Below are positions 29,641 to 37,518 of a stretch of 37,564 nucleotides of DNA, piece after piece. Position 1 is the first letter of the stretch, and each line of letters begins with the position of its first letter. Both the position numbers and the translations under genes were made by a program. Origin of the DNA: Betaproteobacteria bacterium. GTDB taxonomy: Bacteria; Pseudomonadota; Gammaproteobacteria; Burkholderiales; SG8-41. The notes under the pieces are model-generated. The model searched no databases, was not told the origin of the DNA, and saw only the letters and a program-made list of their open reading frames with translations. The stretch is from the NCBI GenBank assembly GCA_900299145.1, contig OMIN01000040.1, positions 1 to 37,564 of the forward strand. The letters run 5' to 3'.

Positions 29641-30606
29641 TTAACTCGTGAAGCTCAACCGGGCCTCCTTCACCACCCGCTTCCACTGCTCCACATCGCG
29701 CCGGATAACTTCCTGAAACACGGACGGCGCGCCGCCCACGGGCTCGATGCCGTCTTTGGCGAGGCGCTCTTTCATGTCGCGTGATTCGATAAATTTGTTG
29801 AGTTCCGTATTCCAGCGCCGCAGCGCGTCGGCACGCAGGCCTTTCGGGCCGATCAGGCCGTAGGTGATGACGGCCTGATAGCCGCTCACCGCCTCGGACA
29901 GCGGCGGCATATTGGGCAGTGAGGCCAGGCGGTTTTTGGTGGTGACGGCCAGGCCGCGCAGCCGGTTGCCGTTGATGTGCGGCAGCGTGGCCGGCATGCT
30001 GCCGAACAGAAAATCCACTTCGCGCGACAGCAGCGCGGTCAGCGCAGGCCCTGTGCCTTTGAACGGGATGTGCGTGGTGCGCACACCGGCCATTACATTC
30101 ATCAACTCGGTGGCGAGATGCGTGATGGCGCCGGTGCCGCTGGAAGAATAATTGAGCTTGCCGGGGTTGGCTTTGGCGTAGGCAATGAAATCCTGCACCG
30201 ATTTCACCGGCACGCCGGGGTGCAGCGCGACGATCATGCCGGAGTCACCGATGGCGATGACGGCCTGAATGTCGTTCACCTGATCGTACGAGAGCTTGTA
30301 GATCGCCGCGTTGGTGCCGTAGCCCGACACCATGCCGATGGTGTAGCCGTCGGGCGTGGCGCGCGCCATCATCTCCTCGCCCAGGCTGCCGCCCGCGCCG
30401 GGCCGGTTGTCAACCACCACCGATTGCCCCAGCACGCCGCTCATGTGCTGCGCCACCACGCGGCCCACGATATCCGTGCCGCCGCCCGGCGCGAAAGGCA
30501 CCAGCAGGCGCACCGGGCGGTCGGGATAGGCCGGTTGGGCAAGCGCGCCCGTGCTCATGGCACACAGCAGTGCGGTGATGAATAACTGCAACGCGCGTTT
30601 GATCAT
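29641..30606 (-). CDS. Bug/TctC-family periplasmic solute-binding protein
   Basis: ATG 30606 was chosen for GGAGG 4-8 bp upstream; it gives a 321-residue protein with signal peptide MIKRALQLFITALLCAMSTG (cleavage near ALA-QP). Features are YPDRPVRLLVPFAPGGGTDI, VDNRPGAGGSLGEEMMARAT, YSSSGTGAITHLATELM and HIPFKGTGPALTALL. It is close in pattern to the receptor at 25786-26763 (same PGAGG and GTGPAL segments), suggesting a paralogue. The integron cassette inserted just beyond its 3' end, between 45 and 55 bp away. No permease is adjacent. Confidence 0.92.
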   Translation of the reverse strand: MIKRALQLFITALLCAMSTGALAQPAYPDRPVRLLVPFAPGGGTDIVGRVVAQHMSGVLGQSVVVDNRPGAGGSLGEEMMARATPDGYTIGMVSGYGTNAAIYKLSYDQVNDIQAVIAIGDSGMIVALHPGVPVKSVQDFIAYAKANPGKLNYSSSGTGAITHLATELMNVMAGVRTTHIPFKGTGPALTALLSREVDFLFGSMPATLPHINGNRLRGLAVTTKNRLASLPNMPPLSEAVSGYQAVITYGLIGPKGLRADALRRWNTELNKFIESRDMKERLAKDGIEPVGGAPSVFQEVIRRDVEQWKRVVKEARLSFTS

Positions 30607-30734
30607 GTTTCCTCCGGCTGGGGTCATTCACTAGTAACAAAAAGGCTGGGTATGTCCGGTGACGCGATATAACTTATTGAGTTTATACACTTTTTTTGAC
30701 TCGTACTCAGGGCTGATCTGCGCCTGCTCAACCA

Positions 30735-30930
30735 CCTACTAATCACTTGCGCCCGGCGCGCCGCATTCGCCAGCGCAAAGCGCGAAATCCGTAGCATGCA
30801 TTAACGAAGGCCTTGAGAGGGACAGCGGCAACCGTTTCTGGGCTTCTGAATCCGCCAGCCCAGTATGGATGTCCGCGTTGATGCGATCGACCAACGCACG
30901 TGGCGCGCGGCCTGCGCCGCGAGCGTATAC
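30735..30930 (-). pseudogene. Decayed C-terminal fragment of a Bug/TctC gene
   Basis: On the minus strand the frame reads APRALVDRINADIHTGLADS then EAQKRLPLSLSRPSLMHATDF, which follows the C-terminal part of Bug proteins (G-T-P-x-x-x-V-x-R-L-N-x-x-I, then a K-R-L helix and a T-x-x-D-F segment). After ATDF a one-base shift continues as ARFALANAARRAQVI, close to the family ending x-x-A-R-W-A-Q-V-I. So this is a truncated and frameshifted remnant, lying between two divergent genes. The remaining intergenic sequence (30607-30734 and 30931-31005) shows only AT-rich promoter-like tracts. Confidence 0.55.
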
Positions 30931-31005
30931 TGAATCCTTTTCCGGCATGCGCGGTTTCAGTGCCCGGTGAAACTGGCTGCGGCTCAAACTTCCCGCCAAA
31001 AACTC

Positions 31006-31479
31006 ATGATCAAACTCCAACGTATCGGCCACGTGCTGCTCACCGTCCGCGATCTTGAACGCTCCAAGGCGTTTTATACCGGCATCCTCGGCTTCAAGGT
31101 GTTGGAGCAGGATCCGGATCACGGCGGGCTGTTTTTGTCGCTGGGCGAGTACGGCAACACGCTCGATCTTTTCCCGAGCACCGACCCGGACGCGTTTCCG
31201 CGGCCGCCGTCGGGGCTGGGACGGCGGCAAGGCTTGGGCATGAAGCATCTGGCGTTCGCGGTGGCAACTGAGGAAGATCTGAAGCAAGCCTATTTTGCGT
31301 TGAAGGACGCGGGCGTCGCCATCCATCGCGCCGTCGATCATCAAAGCCAGAAGAGCGTGTACTTTTTTGACCCGGACGATTACTTGCTGGAAATCGTTTG
31401 GGAACGGCCCAATACGCGCGAGATATTTGAGCAGGGCCGGCACGATACCGATACCCAGATCGAGTTCGAGCGCGGGTAG
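31006..31479 (+). CDS. VOC-family (glyoxalase/dioxygenase-fold) protein
   Basis: From ATG 31006 the protein has 157 residues with two beta-alpha-beta-beta-beta modules: IGHVLLTVRDLERSKAFYTGILGFKV and LGMKHLAFAVATEEDLKQAYFALKDAGV, followed by SVYFFDPDDYLLEIVWE. Candidate metal ligands are His in GHVLL, His in KHLAF and Glu in LLEIVW. This pattern fits extradiol dioxygenase- or glyoxalase-like enzymes; substrate unknown. An upstream GTG (30967) would add 13 residues, without a better ribosome site. It precedes prfC but a separate promoter is seen for that gene. Confidence 0.87.
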   Translation: MIKLQRIGHVLLTVRDLERSKAFYTGILGFKVLEQDPDHGGLFLSLGEYGNTLDLFPSTDPDAFPRPPSGLGRRQGLGMKHLAFAVATEEDLKQAYFALKDAGVAIHRAVDHQSQKSVYFFDPDDYLLEIVWERPNTREIFEQGRHDTDTQIEFERG

Positions 31480-31528
31480 CGTCACCCGCAAGTCACGGGG
31501 GCTGGTCAGCGGTGGTTCTCGTATCTAT

Positions 31529-31557
31529 TTGATTTTAAATAAAAAAAGACGTATCAT
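31529..31557 (+). promoter_or_regulatory. Sigma-70-type promoter of prfC
   Basis: TTGATT (31529-31534) and TATCAT (31552-31557) have a 17-bp spacer rich in A. The prfC ATG lies 37 bp downstream. Confidence 0.6.
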
Positions 31558-31593
31558 GCGCGCCTTTTTTTGCGGCAGGCACGCAGTGTATTT

Positions 31594-33201
31594 ATGAGCA
31601 TCGACAAAGAAGTCACCCGGCGGCGCACCTTCGCCATCATCTCGCACCCGGACGCGGGCAAAACCACGCTCACCGAGAAGTTGCTGCTCTACGCGGGCGC
31701 GATCCACATCGCCGGCAGCGTGAAGTCGCGCAAGGCTTCGCGCTACGCCACATCCGACTGGATGGAAATCGAAAAGCAGCGCGGCATTTCGGTGGCTAGC
31801 TCTGTGATGCAGATGGAGTACCGCGATTGCGTAATTAATCTGCTCGACACACCGGGTCACCGTGACTTTTCCGAAGACACCTACCGTGTGTTGACCGCTG
31901 TCGATGCGGCGTTGATGGTGATTGACGCCGCCAACGGTATCGAGCCGCAAACGCTGCGCCTGTTGCAGGTGTGCCGCCAGCAGAACACGCCGGTGATTAC
32001 CTTCGTCAATAAAATGGATCGCGAAGTGCGCGAGCCGATGGATCTGGTCGACGAAATCGAGCGCACGCTGGGCATGCCGGTGGTGCCGTGCACTTGGCCA
32101 GTGGGCATGGGCAAGCAGTTCAAGGGCGTGTTTGATTTGCTCCACGACAGCATGCGTGTGTTCATCGCGGGCGAGGATCGCGTCGGCGGGCACGAAACGA
32201 TTTCTGGGCTGAACAATCCCGCTGCCGCCGAACGCTTCGGCGATGTGTTCGCGCACGCGCGGCAGGAAATGGAGTTGGTGCAGGGCGTGTCGCCGACGTT
32301 TGATCGCGACAGCTTTCTGGCCGGCCAGCAGACACCGTTGTTCTTCGGCTCGGCGATCAATAACTTCGGCGTGCAGGAAGTGCTGGATGCGCTGATCGAA
32401 TTTGCGCCGCCGCCACGCGCGCGCCGGGCGATTCAGCGTGCGGTCGATCCACTGGAAGCCAAATTCACCGGTGTGGTGTTCAAGATCCAGGCGAACATGG
32501 ACCCCGGCCACCGGGATCGCATCGCTTTCATCCGTGTGTGCTCGGGTCACTTCGAGCGCAGCATGAAGCTGAAGAACTGCCGCACCGGCAAGGATTTCCG
32601 GCCCAACACCGTGGTGTCGTTTTTGTCGCAGCGGCGTGATCTGGTGGAAGATGCCTACGCCGGCGATATCATCGGCATTCCCAATCACGGTGTGCTGCAA
32701 TTGGGTGACACGCTGACGGAAGGCGAGGATTTGCAATTCACCGGCCTGCCGTTTTTTGCGCCGGAGCTGTTTCAAACCGTCGAGATCGCCGATCCATTGC
32801 GCAGCAAGCAATTGCGTACCGGCCTCGCTCAACTCGGCGAAGAAGGCGCGATACAGGTGTTCAAGCCGGTGGCGGGCGGCATGCTGCTGCTGGGCGCTGT
32901 AGGGCAATTGCAGTTTGAAGTCGTGGCACACCGCCTCAAACACGAGTATGGCTGCGAAGCGCGGCTCGCGCCCGCGCGCTACAACAGCGCGCGCTGGGTG
33001 ACGGCGGACGACCCGAAAGAGTTGAAGCGTTTTATCGATGCCAACGCGCATCGCGTGGCGCATGATGCGGTGGAAGCGCCTACGTTTCTGGCCGCACACG
33101 ATGCCGAGATCAAAGTTGCGCACGAACACTGGCCGGCGATCAAATTCCACGCACTGCGTGAGCATGCGGGATTGGTGTTTCACGCTGGAGCCGATGGCTG
33201 A
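31594..33201 (+). CDS. prfC: Peptide chain release factor 3 (RF3)
   Basis: The 535-residue GTPase has a G1 loop ISHPDAGKTTLTEKL (about 16-30), switch and G3 LLDTPGHRDFSEDTYR, G4 FVNKMDRE and the RF3-specific start RRRTFAIISHPDAGKT. Later domains II-III show FKIQANMDPGHRDRIAF, RVCSGHFERSMKLKN and VGQLQFEVVAHRLKHEYG. RF3 removes RF1/RF2 from the ribosome after peptide release. Length matches the usual 525-540. ATG 31594 gives the standard N-terminus; the longer frame to 31570 lies in the leader. This is a housekeeping gene and shows the window is chromosomal. Confidence 0.97.
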   Translation: MSIDKEVTRRRTFAIISHPDAGKTTLTEKLLLYAGAIHIAGSVKSRKASRYATSDWMEIEKQRGISVASSVMQMEYRDCVINLLDTPGHRDFSEDTYRVLTAVDAALMVIDAANGIEPQTLRLLQVCRQQNTPVITFVNKMDREVREPMDLVDEIERTLGMPVVPCTWPVGMGKQFKGVFDLLHDSMRVFIAGEDRVGGHETISGLNNPAAAERFGDVFAHARQEMELVQGVSPTFDRDSFLAGQQTPLFFGSAINNFGVQEVLDALIEFAPPPRARRAIQRAVDPLEAKFTGVVFKIQANMDPGHRDRIAFIRVCSGHFERSMKLKNCRTGKDFRPNTVVSFLSQRRDLVEDAYAGDIIGIPNHGVLQLGDTLTEGEDLQFTGLPFFAPELFQTVEIADPLRSKQLRTGLAQLGEEGAIQVFKPVAGGMLLLGAVGQLQFEVVAHRLKHEYGCEARLAPARYNSARWVTADDPKELKRFIDANAHRVAHDAVEAPTFLAAHDAEIKVAHEHWPAIKFHALREHAGLVFHAGADG

Positions 33202-33249
33202 CAGAGCCTGCGCTGCCGCTGGTTGACCTCTTACGGCCGCCGTCGTTAA

Positions 33250-33280
33250 CATGCCCCGAATAGCATTTAACGGGGGCATG
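33250..33280 (+). promoter_or_regulatory. Hairpin over the ribosome site of tctC
   Basis: CATGCCCC (33250-33257) and GGGGCATG (33273-33280) form a perfect 8-bp stem with a 15-nt loop. The 3' arm contains the G-rich stretch that would serve as Shine-Dalgarno for ATG 33284 and includes the alternative ATG 33278. In mRNA this could hide the start, giving translational control. There is no T-run, so it is not a terminator. Confidence 0.45.
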
Positions 33281-33283
33281 GCC

Positions 33284-34282
33284 ATGAATTTCACAAAATC
33301 GGTTCACCGCACGGTTTGCTGGATAATGCCGGCGCTGTTGACCTGCGGCACCGCAGCTTGGGCCCAGGACAAGGCGCCGGACAAAGTGCCCGGCTATCCG
33401 GTGCGGCCGATACGCATCATCATCGGCGTGCAGCCGGGCGCGGGCTCGGACATGGTGGCGCGAGCCACGGCGCAGATTTTGACCGAGAAGTGGGGGCAGA
33501 ACGCGGTGGTCGATCCGCGTCCCGGCGGCGGCGGCGTGATTGCGTCGGAGTTGACCGCCAAATCCGCGCCGGACGGTTACACCATTCTGCAATCGGGCGA
33601 CGGGCTGTTGTTTCAGAGCGCCACCAAGCGCGTGGCGTTCGACATACTCAAGACCTTCGACCCCGTGGTGGCCTCGACGCAGCAACCGTATATTCTGCTC
33701 GCCAACCTGAGCGTGCCGGCGAAAACGATCAAGGAGTTGGTTGCGCTGTCGGCGGGCAAGCCGTTGACTTACACCGGCAGTTCGGGCGTGGGCGGCACGG
33801 TGCATCTTGGCATGGAACGATTCGCCAAGCTCTCTGGCATGAAGCTGAAGCACGTGGCGTACAAGGGCAGCGCGCCGTCGCTGCTGGCGTTGATGGGCGG
33901 CGAAGTCAATCTTGGCGTGACCAGCGCCATGTCCGCCACGGCGGCGATACGCAGCGGCAAGGTGCGTGGTGTCGCGGCTTTGGGGTTGACGCGCGCTTCG
34001 TCGTTACCGGATTTGCCCACCCTTGTAGAACAGGGCTTTCCTGGCTTCAAGATCACCAATCGCTACAGCCTGTGGGTGCGGGCGGGCACGCCGCGTCCGA
34101 TTATTCAGGCCATCAATCGCGTGGTGAGCGACGGCATGCACGCGCCGGCCATGGCGCAAAAGCTGGCGACCGATGGCAGCGAACCTGCCGAGCGCTTGAC
34201 GCCGGAGCAACTGCGCGCGGATCTGGCACGCAGTTACGTCGAACTGGAGAAGCAGGTCAAGGAACTGGGGCTGAAGTTCTGA
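33284..34282 (+). CDS. tctC: TctC-type solute-binding protein of a complete TTT locus
   Basis: The 332-residue protein has a signal peptide (MNFTKSVHRTVCWIMPALLT, cleavage near AWA-QD) and the Bug/TctC segments YPVRPIRIIIGVQPGAGSDM, VDPRPGGGGVIASELTAKSA, PDGYTILQSG, YTGSSGVGGTVHLGMER and HVAYKGSAPSLLALMGG. ATG 33278 is possible but too close to the GGGGG; 33284 is preferred. Unlike the other six receptors it is followed on the same strand by tctB and tctA, so it probably feeds that permease with a carboxylate. A 57-codon antisense gene lies between tctC and tctB. Confidence 0.9.
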   Translation: MNFTKSVHRTVCWIMPALLTCGTAAWAQDKAPDKVPGYPVRPIRIIIGVQPGAGSDMVARATAQILTEKWGQNAVVDPRPGGGGVIASELTAKSAPDGYTILQSGDGLLFQSATKRVAFDILKTFDPVVASTQQPYILLANLSVPAKTIKELVALSAGKPLTYTGSSGVGGTVHLGMERFAKLSGMKLKHVAYKGSAPSLLALMGGEVNLGVTSAMSATAAIRSGKVRGVAALGLTRASSLPDLPTLVEQGFPGFKITNRYSLWVRAGTPRPIIQAINRVVSDGMHAPAMAQKLATDGSEPAERLTPEQLRADLARSYVELEKQVKELGLKF

Positions 34283-34296
34283 CGCGACCCCAGCCG

Positions 34297-34470
34297 CTAC
34301 GGCTTGCCGGCAATGCGATCCTGCTGAATTTGCGTGAGGTCCATGCCTTCGGTGCTGGCATGCGGAAACAGCCAGCCCGCCGTGCACAAAAACACGATAA
34401 AACGGCCCAGGCGCGCGAGCTTGCTCAGGAGCACGTCTGACTGATGTGATGCCGGTTCTGGGCTGTTCAT
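34297..34470 (-). CDS. Small membrane protein encoded antisense within the tct locus
   Basis: The minus strand carries a 57-codon frame from ATG 34470 to TAG 34297-34299. The product begins MNSPEPASHQSDVLLSKLAR, has one membrane helix (FIVFLCTAGWLFPHA) and ends EGMDLTQIQQDRIAGKP. The pattern of basic segment, single helix with GW-x-x-PH, and a short polar tail resembles small unnamed betaproteobacterial proteins, as far as I can recall. It occupies most of the otherwise unexplained 371 bp between tctC and tctB. No clear Shine-Dalgarno is visible, and the function is unknown. Confidence 0.5.
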   Translation of the reverse strand: MNSPEPASHQSDVLLSKLARLGRFIVFLCTAGWLFPHASTEGMDLTQIQQDRIAGKP

Positions 34471-34653
34471 TGCAAACTCAGACTATCCTGGTTGTCTGGC
34501 AAATGATTCGAGTGGACGATTATAGGCCTTGAACGGGCGGGCAGGATGTTCGAATAGCGTCGGATAGCTTGGCCCCACGGCAACGGCAAACGCACGCGGA
34601 TTCGCGGTAAGCTACGCGCTGCCCCTGTCAGCGACAACCGGCGAGGAGAAAGC

Positions 34654-35127
34654 GTGCGACTGACCATCAAGAATCCGCAGGACTTCTGGTGCGGAATACT
34701 GTTTGTGGCATTGGGTGCGCTGGCGGTTTACCTCGCGCGCGATTATGAGATGGGCAGCGCGCTGCAAATGGGGCCGGGCTATTTTCCGACGTGGCTGGGC
34801 GGTATCCTGATCGGCTTTGGCGTGCTCATTGGCGGTCTGGCTTTCAGGATTGAAAGTGAAAGCAGCGAAGGCTTGGGGCTCGACACCTGGGCCTTTCGTC
34901 CGTGGCTGGTGCTGACCGCTGCGTTGGCGCTGTTTGCGGTGATGATGGAGGCGAACCTGGGCTTTGTGCCCTCGTTGCTGGTGCTGATTACCGGCTGCGC
35001 GCTGGCGCATAAAGACGTGCACTGGCGCGAAACGATTTTGCTGGCGGTGTGCGTCACCGCGGGGGCTGTTGCCATATTTTCCTATGGCCTCGACATGCCC
35101 TATCCATTGTTCTGGTGGAGCAAGTAA
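34654..35127 (+). CDS. tctB: TctB-type small permease subunit
   Basis: This 157-residue protein has four predicted membrane helices, beginning with DFWCGILFVALGALAVYLA and the conserved MGPGYFPTWLGGILIGFGV, then WLVLTAALALFAVMMEANLG and a final pair near LLAVCVTAGAVAIFSYGL. It starts at GTG 34654, supported by GAGGAG 5-6 bp upstream. TctB is the small membrane subunit of tripartite tricarboxylate transporters. The stop overlaps the tctA ATG (TAATG), so the subunits are translationally coupled. Confidence 0.93.
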   Translation: MRLTIKNPQDFWCGILFVALGALAVYLARDYEMGSALQMGPGYFPTWLGGILIGFGVLIGGLAFRIESESSEGLGLDTWAFRPWLVLTAALALFAVMMEANLGFVPSLLVLITGCALAHKDVHWRETILLAVCVTAGAVAIFSYGLDMPYPLFWWSK

Positions 35128-36635
35128 TGGAACAGTTGCTGCAGAATCTGGTGCTGGGGTTCAGCGTGGCGCTGACGTTGCAGAATCTGGCGTACTGTTT
35201 TCTTGGCGTATTCCTCGGCACCATGATCGGCGTGTTGCCCGGCATCGGGCCGCTCGCCACCATGGCCATGCTCCTGCCGCTGACTTACACGTTGCCGCCG
35301 ATATCGGCGCTGATCATGCTGGCGGGTATTTACTACGGCTCGGATTACGGGGGTTCCACCACGGCGATTTTGGTGAATTTGCCAGGCGAAGGCTCCTCCG
35401 TGGTAACGCTGCTTGATGGCCACCCGATGGCGCGGCAGGGGCGCGCGGGTCCTGCGCTGGCAATGGCGGCGATCGGTTCGTTTTTCGCCGGCTGCGTGGG
35501 CACGCTGATCATCGCGCTGGTAGGCCCGCCGCTTGCCAACGTGGCGCTCAAGTTCGGCTCGCCGGAGTATTTTTCGCTGATGGTGATGGCGCTTGTGTGT
35601 GCCTCGGTGGTGGGAACCGGCTCGTTGCTGAAATCGCTGGCGATGGTGGTGGTTGGGTTGCTGCTGGGCATTGTCGGCACGGATGTCACGTCGGGCAAGG
35701 CGCGCTTTACTTTCGGCGTCCCGGAACTTAACGATGGCGTGGGCATTGCGGTGGTGGCGATGGGGGTGTTCGGGCTGACCGAGATCGTGAAGAATCTTGG
35801 CAGTGCGCAAATCACGCCGACCATCCTGCAGGGCAAAATCACCGGCCTGATGCCGCGCTGGGAAGATTTAAAAATATGCTTTGGGCCGATGCTGCGCGGC
35901 AGTTCCATTGGCGCGGTGTTCGGGCCGCTGCCGGGCCTGGGTGGCACCATTAGCGCGTTTACGTCGTACATGGCTGAGAAGAAGCTCGCCAAGGATCCGT
36001 CACGTTTCGGCAAGGGCGCCATAGAGGGCGTGGCGGGGCCGGAGACCGCCAACAACGCCTGTCCGCAAACCACGTTTGTGCCGATGCTCACGCTCGGCGT
36101 GCCGGGCAGTGCGTCGATGGCGCTGATGCTGGGCGCGATGATTATTCATGGCATCACGCCCGGCCCGCAGGTGATGACCGCGCGGCCCGATTTGTTCTGG
36201 GGGCTGATTGCGAGCATGTGGATCGGCAACCTGATGCTGCTGATGCTGAATCTGCCGCTGATTGGCATCTGGGTGAAGCTGCTGCAAGTGCCTTACCGGA
36301 TGTTGTTCCCGATCATCATGACCCTAATGGGCATCGGCATTTACAGCCTGAATTCGTCCGGTACCGACGTGTTGCTGATGGCATTCTTTGGATTCATCGG
36401 CTATGTGCTGGTGAAGCTCGGCTGTTCGTTTCCACCGCTGATACTCGCCATGGTGTTGGGGCCGCTGTTGGAAGAGAATCTGCGGCGCTCGATGTTGCTG
36501 TCGGATGGCGATCCGTCGGTGTTCTTTACGCGGCCGATCAGTTGCGGCTTTATGGTGGCGACAGGCCTATTGCTGCTGCTGTTCGCCGTGCCGGCGCTGC
36601 GCAGAAAACGCAGCGAGGTGATCAAGGACGATTAG
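35127..36635 (+). CDS. tctA: TctA-type large permease subunit
   Basis: The 502-residue polytopic protein shows the TctA core: [20 protein letters not shown] (about 34-53), [20 protein letters not shown], the repeat-like [20 protein letters not shown] and [20 protein letters not shown]. TctA forms the ion-coupled transport channel for carboxylates bound by TctC. The start is ATG 35127, overlapping tctB. Length and the two G-x-x-P-G-x-G motifs are standard, so the transporter looks functional. The substrate cannot be told from sequence alone. Confidence 0.95.
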   Translation: MEQLLQNLVLGFSVALTLQNLAYCFLGVFLGTMIGVLPGIGPLATMAMLLPLTYTLPPISALIMLAGIYYGSDYGGSTTAILVNLPGEGSSVVTLLDGHPMARQGRAGPALAMAAIGSFFAGCVGTLIIALVGPPLANVALKFGSPEYFSLMVMALVCASVVGTGSLLKSLAMVVVGLLLGIVGTDVTSGKARFTFGVPELNDGVGIAVVAMGVFGLTEIVKNLGSAQITPTILQGKITGLMPRWEDLKICFGPMLRGSSIGAVFGPLPGLGGTISAFTSYMAEKKLAKDPSRFGKGAIEGVAGPETANNACPQTTFVPMLTLGVPGSASMALMLGAMIIHGITPGPQVMTARPDLFWGLIASMWIGNLMLLMLNLPLIGIWVKLLQVPYRMLFPIIMTLMGIGIYSLNSSGTDVLLMAFFGFIGYVLVKLGCSFPPLILAMVLGPLLEENLRRSMLLSDGDPSVFFTRPISCGFMVATGLLLLLFAVPALRRKRSEVIKDD

Positions 36636-36657
36636 TGTTGGCGATGTGATAAAAAAT

Positions 36658-36677
36658 TCAATAAAAACAGATACTTA
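36658..36677 (-). repeat. Dispersed AT-rich element, copy d (reference copy)
   Basis: The minus strand reads TAAGTATCTGTTTTTATTGA and continues ATTTTTTATCACATC. The core is identical to copy b inside ynbA and extends similarity to copy a for about 30 bp. It lies between convergent tctA and SDR gene ends, where no promoter is needed. Confidence 0.6.
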
Positions 36678-36694
36678 AATAACACCCTTATTTA

Positions 36695-36724
36695 TCACGC
36701 CTCACACTTTACTCCTCACGCCTC
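36695..36724. repeat. Short direct repeat at the SDR gene end
   Basis: TCACGCCTC occurs at 36695-36703 and again at 36716-36724 within a C/T-rich stretch, resembling a decayed minisatellite between convergent genes. Confidence 0.4.
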
Positions 36725-36729
36725 GCGCA

Positions 36730-37518
36730 TTAAAGCCCCAAGCCACCATCAAGCAGTAACGTCTGCCCCGTCATGTAGTCCGAGGCGTCGGACGCGAGAT
36801 ACAGTGCGAGCAGGCCCACTTCGCGCAACTTGCCTGCGCGCTTTAACGGGACGGTTTGCTCCGCGCGCTGCGTGCTTTGTTTGAAGCGCTCTTCGCCGGA
36901 GGTCACGACGTCCGGGAAGATGCCAGGCGCAATGCAATTCACATGCACGTGATACGGCGCCCACTCCAGCGCCTGCGCACGGGTGAAACCGGCGAGCGCG
37001 GTTTTGGCCGTGGTGTAAAGCACCAGATCACGGCCGCCCTGATGCGCTGTCCACGACGCAATGTTGATGACCTTGCCGGTTTTGCGCGCGAGCATGTGTG
37101 GGCCGACGGCACGCGTGCACAGCAGCGCCTCGGTAAGGTTGATATCGATAATGAATTTCAGCTCGTCATCGCTGGCCGCCGCACCCTCCTTGCCCGGCAG
37201 CGCCACCAGCGGCTTGCGAATGGAATCGCCGAGGGCGTTGACCAGCACATCGATGCGGCCCAACGTAGAAAGCACCGAATCGACGGCGCGCTTCACGTCG
37301 TCGGCTTTGGTGACATCGGCGATTACCGGAACGACTTTGCGGCCCGACGATTTGGCGATCTCTGCCGCCGTGGCATTCACATATTTCGGCGTCAGCGCAT
37401 TGAGCGCCACGTCGGCCCCGGCCTCGGCAAGCACTTGCGCGATGCCCTTGCCGATGCCGCGTCCGGCGCCGGTGATGAAAACGACTTTTCCGGTGATATC
37501 AAATTCGGCGGGCATCAT
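36730..37518 (-). CDS. Short-chain dehydrogenase/reductase
   Basis: This 262-residue NAD(P)-dependent oxidoreductase has the glycine-rich TGAGRGIG (16-23), VLVNALGDS in place of N-N-A-G, and the catalytic set Ser155 (NIASWTAHQ), Tyr168 and Lys172 (YTTAK). The C-terminus GQTLLLDGGLGL is typical of classical SDRs. CAGGAG lies 7-8 bp before ATG 37518 (a second ATG follows directly). Similar SDRs near TTT genes often act on hydroxy acids, but the substrate is unknown. The 46 bp beyond it to the window end hold only its leader. Confidence 0.92.
   Translation of the reverse strand: MMPAEFDITGKVVFITGAGRGIGKGIAQVLAEAGADVALNALTPKYVNATAAEIAKSSGRKVVPVIADVTKADDVKRAVDSVLSTLGRIDVLVNALGDSIRKPLVALPGKEGAAASDDELKFIIDINLTEALLCTRAVGPHMLARKTGKVINIASWTAHQGGRDLVLYTTAKTALAGFTRAQALEWAPYHVHVNCIAPGIFPDVVTSGEERFKQSTQRAEQTVPLKRAGKLREVGLLALYLASDASDYMTGQTLLLDGGLGL

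Noticed and set aside
30739-31491. 250-codon antisense frame over the VOC gene as a single protein
   Set aside because: Its N-terminal two thirds merely shadow the VOC gene; only the last part is meaningful, as a Bug remnant.
31513-31545. Further copy of the AT-rich dispersed element before prfC
   Set aside because: Only about 12 of 20 positions fit, and the sequence is better explained as a normal promoter.
31525-33294. 589-codon open frame antisense to prfC
   Set aside because: His/Arg/Gln-rich shadow of a GC-rich coding strand; the sense frame is unmistakable RF3.
34467-34670. 67-codon minus-strand frame before tctB
   Set aside because: Runs across the tctB ribosome site, is Arg/Ser/Pro-rich and has no start signal.
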